From positions 24,548,934-24,612,933 of the forward strand of contig CM060477.1 in assembly GCA_030544235.1 (NCBI GenBank): a DNA stretch of 64,000 nucleotides, written 5' to 3'. The position numbers were made by a program, and so were the translations under genes. Source of the stretch: Lepturacanthus savala (Eukaryota > Chordata > Actinopteri > Scombriformes > Trichiuridae). Below, piece by piece: positions 22,002 to 32,579 of this stretch. The notes below the pieces were generated by a model. The model had not been told where the DNA came from, made no database searches, and saw nothing but the letters and a program-made list of their open reading frames with translations. Numbering within the stretch: position 1 is the first letter of the stretch; each line of letters begins with the position of its first letter.

Positions 22002-22884
22002 TTAAAACATTTCACTCAACCCTCCGTTACCCCGAGCTGCATGGGTTGTAAGTCCTTGCTGCCTCTCTGGTGCTCTGGACTCTCTTCTTCTCTTCTTACT
22101 TTCTATCTTTTTTTCTTTTTTTTTCCTCTGGGCACTCTTCTCTTCTTCACAATGAGGCTTCTTCTGTCCATTTTTAAAGTGACCTGTTCCATTTTTTTCA
22201 CAGGTAAGGCGTTCACAATTCTCATTTCCCTTCCCAAAAAAGTTGTCACCATAAAAACATGTGAACTCCTCACCAGGTGAGATCGGTCTGATCACCTCAA
22301 CATATACAAAACTCTTCTGAGATACATACTTGACTGCAGTCATGGTTGATAAATCTCACAGGCTCAAGCAAAAGCTGATTGCACCGTTTGTGCAAAGAAT
22401 AAATTATGCTAAAGTCATTGACCCCATCTTTAATTATTGAGCTGTCGGTGGGACTCATCTCTGCCAAGCATCCAAGCAGGCCCTCCACACGCTTTCCAAC
22501 ATCCCAATTTCTTGTTGAGGTCACCTTTTCTCCATTGGTCTCAGTATCTGTCAGTGGACTCTATCCTGAAACCGCTGTTCGACTGGAAGGCCTTAAGGTA
22601 GCGATACACATGATGCCTCAGAAGGTCCCAACGATGGCTTCCCATAGAATTAAAATAATCATGCAATATGACTGTTGTCAGTGCATCAAATGTCCCACTG
22701 AAATCCTGAGTTAACTGAAAGCTCAGCAGCATGTCTTTGAGAGTACCACAAACTGGACCTCTGGTGAAGGAGTGATATTCATTTTAAGGGTGTTGAAACC
22801 CAACAAAGGATCCAGCACCAAAGCTGTAGCCAGGTCATCACAGTCACACAGCTCCACTGGACTCATTCTGGTCCCTCCATCCAT
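22002..22884 (-). pseudogene. KMT5 (SUV4-20)-like histone methyltransferase, intron-less broken copy
   Basis: Reading from ATG 22884: SPVELCDCDDLATALVLDPL, then HHVYRYLKAFQSNSGFRIES, then RNWDVGKRVEGLLGCLAEM, NDFSIIYSLHK, FINHDC (the SET-domain NHxC motif), then FTCFYGDNFFGKGNENCE and CEKNGTGHF (post-SET cysteines). This is the order of KMT5B/KMT5C, which di- and trimethylate histone H4 Lys20. The frame shifts near 22745, 22545 and 22320, so no intact enzyme is made. The ~880 bp carry no introns, as expected for a retrocopy. A lysine-rich tail follows the SET domain. No poly(A) tail is evident. Confidence 0.82.
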
Positions 22885-22889
22885 CACCT

Positions 22890-23742
22890 CTAACAATCAG
22901 AGTGGTTGGGGGTCCTTTGTAACAACAAGAATCGATTTTTCTTAAAAAGAATAAAGAAAAATCCATAAAACGAGAGAGCTAAATCTCACTCACCATGCGG
23001 TCTTTGAAATATTGCTGATTTTGACCTGTGACCTCTGTCTTATGTTCAAGCATCATGGGAAGTGTCCAGATTTCGTTGTTTATAATCTGGAAATGATTCC
23101 GATTTCTAATCTATCTATAGAGGGCTAGAACAACTGAGCACCCTCCAGTGTGGCCAGCAGGACTTAAAATGACACGCTCCATCAGTGGGGTGGCAGGTCT
23201 CAGCCAGAGGGGGTTCCCAGACTCTATCTCACCCTATGGGCAAATGGCCCCAAAAGACTGCAGCTAAAGTAGTGATTCCACATTTTAATCTTGGGACCAA
23301 CGTGACACAGGGGGAATGCAGGTTTGGGCCAGAGGTAGATGCAAGTCTCTATCACTGTGTGGCCAAATGTCTCCCATGGGACACAGACCCATTGAGGCCT
23401 TCCTGCTTTGTAGTCAGGACAAAAGCCAGCTCTGTCATACTCGGCCATAGAGCCCCAAACCCCACATCGTGTTATAAAGGCCCTAATGAGCCAAGCAGAT
23501 ACATTATGGCATGCTTTATTCTCCAATATACTTGTGCTTGCCTTGATTTATTTTTCCGTTCTCCCGTCTCTTACACACTCCTGCCATTGCGACAAGGGAT
23601 GGATACTAGCCGCTTGGCTGCAATACATTTTCTTTTTATAAATTGCAAATAGCATAAAACCAAAAGTAACATTGAACTGTTCACATGTGCTAAAATGTAT
23701 GTACATTGTTCATGTTCCAAATTCCAATTTCTATATAATTAG
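22890..23742. other. No gene recognised
   Basis: A 155-codon ORF at 23185-23652 lacks any motif I know and is most likely chance. No repeats were noticed except a short AT-rich stretch. Confidence 0.4.
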
Positions 23743-25510
23743 GGCCCGAGCCAGCGACTGCGCAGCAGTCCGCGAGGCACCTATTGAAACTGCTTTGATT
23801 CTTATTAGGGCCCGAGCCAGCGACTGCGCAGCACTCCGCGAGGGACCTATTGGATCTGCTTTGATTATTATTATTCTTCTCGTACGAAATGAATTGCCTT
23901 TTTGAGGCCTTTCCCATAGCTAAAAACTCACCAAAATCGGCATGCGCATCAGGAGTCGTGAAAATTTACGTATTCTATAGGTCTCCAGCATGGACGCACA
24001 AAAATGCCTCTACAGCGCCCCCTGGAAATTTTCAAAACCGCCTCCACATTGGGTTTAGTTTTCCCAATCGTCACAAAATTCGGCACACACCTTCACCATC
24101 CCAAGACGCACCAAAAAGCCTCTTGACGACATGCTGAAATCATAACAGGAAGTCGGCCATCTTGATTTGAAATTTCGCCAAAAGGCCGATTTTGCCCATT
24201 TCCACACCTCGCATCTGATCTATTTCCTCCTAGAGATTACAAGGTATCAACCTCAAACTGGGCCATAATGCTCTCAAGGCATGTATGATTCTAAGTTTTT
24301 GAAAGCTTTTTCCTAAGTTTTACGGTCTGGCCGTGGCGGCCCCGCCTTTTTTGGTCATCGCTTCAGACCTCGCCATCTGACTTCGAATGGCTGTCACGCC
24401 CACATACTTTACTCTATCAGCTTCAAACTGGCTGGACGTGACCATGGCTCCGACCCGAGTGTTTTGACATCATGGTTACCCACGTAATATGTGGTGCCCC
24501 CTAGTGGTAACAGGAAGTGACTTTTTTTACTTTAATATGTACTGAAGACACATCGTTGAACTCAGCAACTTCATTCCACCTCTAAAACATGTAGAACACA
24601 TTGGTGAAGATATATGATGAACGCTGTAAGGCCACACCCTATGGCGTCCGTGTGGCGGCGATGATTACTCGCCATGAAAATACGTTTGGCTTTTTGATGG
24701 CTTTATTGATCATTTATTATCATGAAAATGGAATCACAGGTCAAGGGGGGCAGGCTCTTTGATCTGATATGGACAACCCACATGGGCAGGGCTAAATGCC
24801 TCTATAGCGCCCCCTATAAATATTCAATAGCCCCTCTCCATAGGGTTTCTTTTAGCGTAGAAACATGAAATTCGGTACACACGTGTATCTTGTCCAGACA
24901 AACATAAAAGTCTTTGGCACCAATGGTCTATGTCAAACAGGAAGTCTGCTGCCCCCTGGTGGACACAGTTAACTTGTCATAACTCCGTCCCACATAAACC
25001 GATCTGCCTCAAACTTCACACATGTGATCAGGATGGGTCCCTCTGCGCTCCACCCTAGGTTAGGATACTGTGCTGCTGCCCCCTGGTGGTCATACCGTTA
25101 ACATCAAATAACTTTGTGGTTCATTGCACGATCTGCTCCAAAATTTACATGTGTGATGAGAGACTACCGCTGAACGTAGACACCCAAGCACAGTTACGCC
25201 GACAGTGCCACCTGCTGGATGAGTGTGGCATGGCAGTTTTCTGTTTCAGCCGGCTATTTTTTTTCACCTTCCTCGGTCTGAGCACAATGCACACGCTACT
25301 TCGGTGGTGGCACGGAGAGGGGGCAATGGCGCGGGGGGCGGTGGCATAGCAGGTCGGTGGCATAGCAGGGCGGTGGCGTGGGATGGCGGTGGCATAGCAG
25401 GGCGATGGCATAGCAGGGCGGTGGCATAGCAGGGCGGTGGCATAGCAGGGCGGTGGCATAGCATGGCGGTCGCATGGCGAGGGCCCGTCAAATGCTGCTT
25501 GTTGACAGAT
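23743..25510 (+). repeat. GGGCCC-ended interspersed repeat, copy 1
   Basis: It starts AGGGCCCGAGCCAGCGACTG, present twice in tandem (~66 bp apart at 23743 and 23809), and ends GAGGGCCCGTCAAATGCTGC, the complement of the start of copies 2 and 3. It is non-coding, with many (G)GGGCGC and CCACCAGGGGGCAG segments. A 16-bp minisatellite (GGTGGCATAGCAGGGC) fills about 25320-25480. Its origin is unnamed here; such elements are common in percomorph fish. Confidence 0.7.
25320..25485. repeat. 16-bp minisatellite inside repeat copy 1
   Basis: About ten copies of GCGGTGGCATAGCAGG follow one another. The minus-strand reading in two frames gives His/Pro/Ala-rich ORFs that are products of the repeat, not genes. 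Shorter versions occur at 57905-57990 and 60075-60160. Confidence 0.85.
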
Positions 25511-25677
25511 TGAAATTTGGAAATATTCCACATTTACATCTATATCACAACATTTCCATGTTCTACACTAAATACAATAAAACAAAGTTTTTTAAAAGTT
25601 TAAAAGTGCATAATAACACTGATAAATGAGGAGCAAGTGGACATCCTTGGCCATCGACTCATACGGGCATTTGCTTG

Positions 25678-26053
25678 TGTCATGCCCAGCGTTGCCATGC
25701 TGGGGGTGCGCACTTCTCCTTTTGAACAATAAATTTGAGCTTGGCCGTTTCTCTCCCTCCAAACCAAAGGGGGAGCTGTCTAGTACTACAACACCTGTGC
25801 TAGACAGGGCCGGGAAGTTCAAATATGGGCCCAAAGTTGGCATTCACTCTCTGGCTGCTGGCTTGGGAGGTTTGGTGGTGTTGGATGTCTTCCTTTGTGG
25901 AGGCCCTGCATCAGCTGACGCGAGCTCTTTTCTTTCTTTTATTCTTCTTTATTTTCCCCTAGAATTTATATATTAAATAAAACTGGTTAACCTTAATACA
26001 ACTGTGTGGTCTCCCTTTGTGTTGTGCCTACCTTGAGCCAAGTGGTCATAACA
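25678..26053 (+). mobile_element. 5' LTR of a Ty3/Gypsy-like element
   Basis: The 376 bp are bounded by TGTCATG and CATAACA, which are inverted ends, with AATAAA at ~25974. It stands 680 bp upstream of a gag start, the expected place. The sequence just inside is TATGGGGTCTTGTGCC; I could not assign a primer tRNA. No second LTR is in the window. Confidence 0.6.
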
Positions 26054-26736
26054 TATGGGGTCTTGTGCCAAAACTTGATTATTTATTATTATTATTTATT
26101 ATTATATTTAATTTGTTTAGAATTGGTTTATCACCTTTGGGAGTTGCATCGTTTTGACAATTCAGGTTAAAATTGTCTTAGGATAATTAGAATTAGGTAT
26201 TGTTTTCCCTGTGATTATATATTTTTTGATAGTAAATTGTTTTGGAATTTGAGTGCATTTTTTCCTCTTGATTGTTGGGTTGGAGTGGCGAAAGTGTGTT
26301 GTGCTTGCACTGCTGGATGACGTATTGCGGAGCTGTTTATTTCTCCAATTAGAACGCATTGGCGTTTGGGTTAGCTGCTGCGTCACTGAAGCCTGGGCGA
26401 GGGCACCGCCTTGGAAAGCAGCTCCAACAGGTAACGGTGAGTAAATGATCCTTGCTCTGGGGCTCAGTGTGAAGATAGGTTAGTTAATGGGGGGTAAATG
26501 TTTAGAGGGAAACTCCGTTGTCATCCTGTCGTGCGAGTGGCTGTCCACTTTGCCCAGTAAAACATTTGCACTTCGCCCGATAAAACGTTTGCATTATCTT
26601 GATTTATTAATTGGATAAGTAGCTTACTTTTGTTTGGGAGCCAGCTTTGGTATCTGTTTAAGTCATTTGAATTTGAGTGGTTGTGGCCACGTGTTTTTTT
26701 ATGTATTGGTATTTGTTTGTGGACTTTTGCGGGAAG

Positions 26737-28104
26737 ATGAGCACTCTCGAAAAGTTTTTGGAATCTCCTTCCGAGATTTTGTTTGCGGCACTGACTAAAG
26801 ATCAGTTGATTAGTGTGGCTGATCATTATGACATTCAGTTGCCAAAGACTGTGTTAAAAAAGGAGGATTTAGTTCGGGAGGTCCGCGCTAGGTTAGTACA
26901 GATGCAGGTGCTTCCTAGCAGGTCCAGCGGATACTCGAAAATGAGTGACTCCGGCTCTAGTGATCAGACTCCGCTGGCAAGTTCGTCTTTGTCATATGAC
27001 CAGCAAGTACAAATATTACAACTGCAGCATGAGTTTAAGATGAAGCAAATAAAATTGGAGGCTGAAATGAAAAGTTTGGAGAAAGAAAAGGAACGTGAGT
27101 TTGAGATTGAGAGCCTTAGGCAGGCAGGTTTGGAGAAAGATAAGGAACGGGAATTGGAAGCGGAGAGGCTGAAGCAGGCTGAACAACAATGGGAGGTTGA
27201 GCGCACAAGACTGCAGCTGGTAGCAGAGGGTAAACTCTGCAATGCTGCGTCCACTCCCCAGTCATTGGCCAGCATGATAAAGTTTCTCCCTAAGTTTAAT
27301 GAATGTGATCCAGATGTCTTTTTTTCCTTATTTGAAAACATCACCTCGGAACAAAGATGGAGTGATGATGATAAAACCTTACTGTTGCAAACTTTGTTGA
27401 TTGGCCCTGGGCAACAGGCATTTGTTGCCTTGCCTGCGTCAGAGAGAAAAGCGTACCAATCTGTTAAAAATGCAGTGTTGAAATCTTACGAGTTCATACC
27501 TGAGGCGTATAGACAGCGTTTTAGATCTTGGAAAAAATCTGACAAGCAGACTTATTCAGAGTGGGTCGGAGACTTGTCTAGTTTTTTCCACCGTAGGCTT
27601 ACGGCCGAAAATGTTAATTCATTTGAAGGGCTCTGTAATTTAAAGTTTAAAAATACTTTGCCTGATATAATTACCACTTATCTTAACGAAAATAAGACAA
27701 ACATTCCATCTGAAGCGGCAATTCTAGCTGATAATTTCTCTCTAACGCATAAAATTACATCTTGTGTGTTTAACGCAAATCGCAGGGGGGTCCGTCCTAG
27801 CGGTGTTAGAGTGGATGCCAATACCAATAGTAATGTATTACCTGGGAAGCCACCTGGGTTTGATCCTGAAAAGGATTGTAATTATTGTTTTGGTCGGGGC
27901 CATTGGAAGAGGAATTGCCATGTCTTGTTAGACTGTGATAAAAGAAAAAATGATGCGAGCAAGGTCGGTCTCTGTGCCGCGTCAGTACCTGCACGGTCTA
28001 AGCAGCGTTCAAAAAGAGCGCCCGCGAAAAAAGTTGATTGGGGTCAGTGCACAGCCTCAATTGATACGTCAGTGACTACATCTGATTTCATGACACCTAG
28101 TTAG
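26737..28104 (+). CDS. gag: Ty3/Gypsy-like Gag polyprotein with zinc knuckle
   Basis: The frame is open for 475 codons from 26677. I place the start at the second ATG (26737, MSTLEKFLESPSEILF) because the first 20 residues look like untranslated leader. The N-terminal part is followed by a charged coiled coil (about residues 100-190 of the ORF, LEKEKEREFEIESLRQ). Next comes a capsid-like/SCAN-related segment (PKFNECDPDVFFSLFE ... WVGDLSSFFHRRL). Last is one CCHC zinc knuckle, CNYCFGRGHWKRNCH, near the C-terminus, for RNA packaging. The stop TAG is supplied by the first TTAGGG of the adjoining array, so protease and pol are absent. The frame is otherwise intact, which suggests a young insertion. 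Confidence 0.85.
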   Translation: MSTLEKFLESPSEILFAALTKDQLISVADHYDIQLPKTVLKKEDLVREVRARLVQMQVLPSRSSGYSKMSDSGSSDQTPLASSSLSYDQQVQILQLQHEFKMKQIKLEAEMKSLEKEKEREFEIESLRQAGLEKDKERELEAERLKQAEQQWEVERTRLQLVAEGKLCNAASTPQSLASMIKFLPKFNECDPDVFFSLFENITSEQRWSDDDKTLLLQTLLIGPGQQAFVALPASERKAYQSVKNAVLKSYEFIPEAYRQRFRSWKKSDKQTYSEWVGDLSSFFHRRLTAENVNSFEGLCNLKFKNTLPDIITTYLNENKTNIPSEAAILADNFSLTHKITSCVFNANRRGVRPSGVRVDANTNSNVLPGKPPGFDPEKDCNYCFGRGHWKRNCHVLLDCDKRKNDASKVGLCAASVPARSKQRSKRAPAKKVDWGQCTASIDTSVTTSDFMTPS

Positions 28105-31100
28105 GGTTAGGGTTAGCCCTAAATTCCCTAGACCCTAAACCCTAAATTCTTACCTGGGGGGGTAGGAATTGGTGCCATTCTGATATGATTTTCAGTTTTG
28201 GAGCTCTAGCACCTTCAAAATCATCGGGCGGGGTATACCTGGTAGTTTCGTTCCCTATACCCTAACGCTGAGCCTAACCCTAACCCTAGCCTAACCCTAA
28301 CCCTAACCCTAACCCTAAATTCTTACCTGGGGGGGTAGGAATTGGTGCCATTTTGATATGATTTTCAGTTTCGGAGCTCTAGCACCTTCAAAATCATCGG
28401 GCGGGGTATACCTGGTAGTTTCGTTCCCTATACCCTAGTGCTGAGCCTAACCCTAACCCTAGCCTAACCCTAACCCTAAATTCTTACCTGGGGGGGTAGG
28501 AATTGGTGCCATTTTGATATGATTTTCAGTTTCGGAGTTCTAGCACCTTCAAAATCATCGGGCGGGGTATACCTGTTAGTTTCGTTCCCTATACCCTAAC
28601 GCTGAGCCTAACCCTAACCCTAGCCTAACCCTAACCCTAACCCTTAATTCTTACCTGGGGGGGTAGGAATTGGTGCCATTTTGATATGATTTTCAGTTTC
28701 GGAGCTCTAGCACCTTCAAAATCATCGGCGGGGTATAACTGGTAGTTTCGTTCCCTATACCCTAACGCTGAGCCTAACCCTAACCCTAGCCTAACCCTAA
28801 CCCTAAATTCTTACCTGGGGGGGTAGGAATTGGTGCCATTTTGATATGATTTTCACTTTCGGAGCTCTAGCACCTTCAAAATCATCCGGCGGGGTATACC
28901 TGGTAGTTTTGTTCCCTATACCCTGATGCTGAGCCTAACCCTAACCCTAACCCTAGCCTAACCCTAACCCTAACCCTAGCCTAACCCTAACCCTAACCCT
29001 AAATTCTTACCTGGGGGGGGTAGGAATTGGTGCCATTTTGATATGATTTTCAGTTTCGGAGTTCTAGCACCTTCAAAATCATCGGGCGGGGTATACCTGT
29101 TAGTTTCGTTCCCTATACCCTAACGCTGAGCCTAACCCTAACCCTAGCCTAACCCTAACCCTAACCCTTAATTCTTACCTGGGGGGGTAGGAATTGGTGC
29201 CATTTTGATATGATTTTCAGTTTCGGAGCTCTAGCACCTTCAAAATCATCGGCAGGGTATAACTGGTAGTTTCGTTCCCTATACCCTAACGCTGAGCCTA
29301 ACCCTAACCCTAGCCTAACCCTAACCCTAAATTCTTACCTGGGGGGGTAGGAATTGGTGCCATTTTGATATGATTTTCACTTTCGGAGCTCTAGCACCTT
29401 CAAAATCATCCGGCGGGGTATACCTGGTAGTTTTGTTCCCTATACCCTGACGCTGAGCCTAACCCTAACCCTAACCCTAGCCTAACCCTAACCCTAGCCT
29501 AACCCTAACCCTTAATTCTTACCTGGGGGGGGGGGTAGGAATTGGTGCCATTTTGATATGATTTTCAGTTTCGGAGCTCTAGCACCTTCAAAATCATCGG
29601 CGGGGTATAACTGGTAGTTTTGTTCCCTATACCCTAACGCTGAGCCTAACCCTAACCCTAGCCTAACCCTAACCCTAACCCTAAATTCTTACCTGGGGGG
29701 GTAGGAATTGGTGCCATTTTGATATGATTTTCAGTTTCGGAGCTCTAGCACCTTCAAAATCATCGGCGGGGTATACCTGGTAGTTTCGTTCCCTATACCC
29801 TAACGCTGAGCCTAACCCTAACCCTAGCCTAACCCTAACCCTAACCCTAACCCTAAATTCTTACCTGGGGGGGTAGGAATTGGAGCTATTTTGATATGAT
29901 TTTCAGTTTCGGAGCTCTAGCACCTTCAAAATCATCGGGCGGGGTATACCTGGTAGTTTTGTTCCCTATACCCTAACGCTGAGCCTAACCCTCACCCTAG
30001 CCTAACCCTAACCCTAACCCTAAATTCTTACCTGGGGGGGTAGGAATTGGTGCCATTTTGATATGATTTTCAGTTTCGGAGTTCTAGCACCTTCAAAATC
30101 ATCGGGCGGGGTATACCTGTTAGTTTCGTTCCCTATACCCTAACGCTGAGCCTAACCCTAACCCTAGCCTAACCCTAACCCTAACCCTTAATTCTTACCT
30201 GGGGGGGTAGGAATTGGTGCCATTTTGATATGATTTTCAGTTTCGGAGCTCTAGCACCTTCAAAATCATCGGCGGGGTATAACTGGTAGTTTCGTTCCCT
30301 ATACCCTAACGCTGAGCCTAACCCTAACCCTAGCCTAACCCTAACCCTAGCCTAACCCTAACCCTAAATTCTTACCTGGGGGGGTAGGAATTGGTGCCAT
30401 TTTGATATGATTTTCACTTTCGGAGCTCTAGCACCTTCAAAATCATCCGGCGGGGTATACCTGGTAGTTTTGTTCCCTATACCCTGATGCTGAGCCTAAC
30501 CCTAACCCTAACCCTAGCCTAACCCTAACCCTAACCCTAGCCTAACCCTAACCCTAACCCTAAATTCTTACCTGGGGGGGGTAGGAATTGGTGCCATTTT
30601 GATATGATTTTCAGTTTCGGAGTTCTAGCACCTTCAAAATCATCGGGCGGGGTATACCTGTTAGTTTCGTTCCCTATACCCTAACGCTGAGCCTAACCCT
30701 AACCCTAGCCTAACCCTAACCCTAACCCTTAATTCTTACCTGGGGGGGTAGGAATTGGTGCCATTTTGATATGATTTTCAGTTTCGGAGCTCTAGCACCT
30801 TCAAAATCATCGGCAGGGTATAACTGGTAGTTTCGTTCCCTATACCCTAACGCTGAGCCTAACCCTAACCCTAGCCTAACCCTAACCCTAAATTCTTACC
30901 TGGGGGGGTAGGAATTGGTGCCATTTTGATATGATTTTCACTTTCGGAGCTCTAGCACCTTCAAAATCATCCGGCGGGGTATACCTGGTAGTTTTGTTCC
31001 CTATACCCTGACGCTGAGCCTAACCCTAACCCTAACCCTAGCCTAACCCTAACCCTAGCCTAACCCTAACCCTTAATTCTTACCTGGGGGGGGGGTAGGA

Positions 31101-32060
31101 ATTGGTGCCATTTTGATATGATTTTCAGTTTCGGAGCTCTAGCACCTTCAAAATCATCGGCGGGGTATAACTGGTAGTTTTGTTCCCTATACCCTAACGC
31201 TGAGCCTAACCCTAACCCTAGCCTAACCCTAACCCTAACCCTAAATTCTTACCTGGGGGGGTAGGAATTGGTGCCATTTTGATATGATTTTCAGTTTCGG
31301 AGCTCTAGCACCTTCAAAATCATCGGCGGGGTATACCTGGTAGTTTCGTTCCCTATACCCTAACGCTGAGCCTAACCCTAACCCTAGCCTAACCCTAACC
31401 CTAACCCTAACCCTAAATTCTTACCTGGGGGGGTAGGAATTGGAGCTATTTTGATATGATTTTCAGTTTCGGAGCTCTAGCACCTTCAAAATCATCGGGC
31501 GGGGTATACCTGGTAGTTTTGTTCCCTATACCCTAACGCTGAGCCTAACCCTCACCCTAGCCTAACCCTAACCCTAACCCTAAATTCTTACCTGGGGGTG
31601 TAGGAATTGGTGCCATTTTGATATGATTTTCAGTTTCGGAGCTCTAGCACCTTCAAAATCATCGGGCGGGGTATACGTGGTAGTTTCGTTCACTATACCC
31701 TAACGCTGAGCCTAACCCTAACCTTAGCCTAACCTTAACCCTAACCCTAAATTCTTACCTGGGGGTGTAGGAATTGGTGCCATTTTGATATGATTTTCGG
31801 TTTCAGAGCTGCAGCACCTCAAAATCATTGTACGGGGTATACTTGGTAGTTTCGTTCCCAATACCCTAACGCTGAGCCTAACCCTAACCCTAGCCTAACC
31901 CTAACCCTAAATTCTTACCTAGAGGGGTAGGAAATGGTGCCATTTTGATATGATTTTCGGTTTCGGAGCTGCAGCACCTTCAAAATTATCCGGTGGGGTA
32001 TTTCTGATGGTTTCGTTCCCTATACCCTAATGCTGAGCCTAACCCTAAACCTAGCCTAAC
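28101..32060. repeat. Satellite array of ~165-195 bp units with embedded telomeric CCCTAA
   Basis: About 23 tandem monomers, countable by ATTCTTACCTGGGGGGG, each carry GATATGATTTTCAGTTTCGG, CTCTAGCACCTTCAAAATC and GTTCCCTATACCCTAACGC. Each then has a variable run of CCTAACCCTAACCCTAGCC. Monomer variants recur in the same order: TGGAGCTATT at 29881 and 31441, CCCTGATGCT at 28921 and 30482. That is a higher-order repeat of ~1.56 kb (28470-30030 and 30030-31590), with a three-monomer ~0.5 kb unit inside. The last units (31590-32060) are more diverged. There are no genes in the array. Confidence 0.93.
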
Positions 32061-32151
32061 TGAGTTGCCGCCATGTGATTGGCTGATTAGAAATTAAGTG
32101 TTAACGAGCAGTTGGACAGGTGTACCTAATAAAGTGGCCAGTGAGTGTATA
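32061..32151 (+). mobile_element. Tc1-type transposon end
   Basis: TGAGTTGCCGCCATGTGATT ... AGGTGTACCTAATAAAGTGG followed by CCAGTGAGTGTAT is the terminal ~90 bp of a fish Tc1-like element, with no transposase attached. It abuts the last satellite unit directly. It is the same terminal family as at 205-222. Confidence 0.8.
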
Positions 32152-32156
32152 GTGTT

Positions 32157-32159
32157 TGA

Positions 32160-32199
<40 letters not shown>

Positions 32200-32202
32200 T
32201 GG
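32157..32202. repeat. (GT)n(GA)n microsatellite
   Basis: A GT run at 32160-32180 is followed directly by a GA run to about 32199, immediately downstream of the Tc1 end. Confidence 0.9.
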
Positions 32203-32429
32203 AGAGAGAGTGGCGCACATCAGAAGAAGCCGCTCAAAGCGTCCATCACTAAGACGGTTGCGTTTTGTGGTGACTATATTATACATCCATGGTTGAAAAT
32301 GGTGGAGTTCACATTATCTCTATCCGGGCGGTCTGTGTGACTGTGCTTGCGCAGATTTTTTAGCTGCTACTGATCTTGCGGTGATTTCAGCGAAAAACAC
32401 AAAACACAAAACCTCTAGAATCCAGATTA

Positions 32430-32579
32430 AAAATGCATTGTAACGTGCGTTACTGACATTGTTCCGAGTTAATATTACTGATTTTTTTTTCCCTGTAATG
32501 CCTTAAACTACTGTGTTGAAGCAAAAAGTAATGCATTACAGTAATTAGTTACTTTTGTAACGTGTTACTCCCAACACTG
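32430..32579. mobile_element. hAT-type MITE end
   Basis: GTAATGCATTACAGTAATTA and GTTACTTTTGTAACGTGTTACTCCCAACACTG make up the end of a non-autonomous hAT family widespread in fish (complement begins CAGTGTTGGGAGTAAC). I did not find the partner end, so it is a fragment. Confidence 0.6.

Noticed and set aside
23185..23652. 155-codon ORF
   Set aside because: No motif, no splice or repeat support; likely chance.
25145..25531. His/Pro/Ala-rich ORFs
   Set aside because: Products of the 16-bp minisatellite.
28101..32060. CRISPR-like array or true chromosome end
   Set aside because: Units are 165-195 bp tandem satellite monomers without unique spacers, and unrelated sequence continues on both sides, so it is neither CRISPR nor a terminal telomere.
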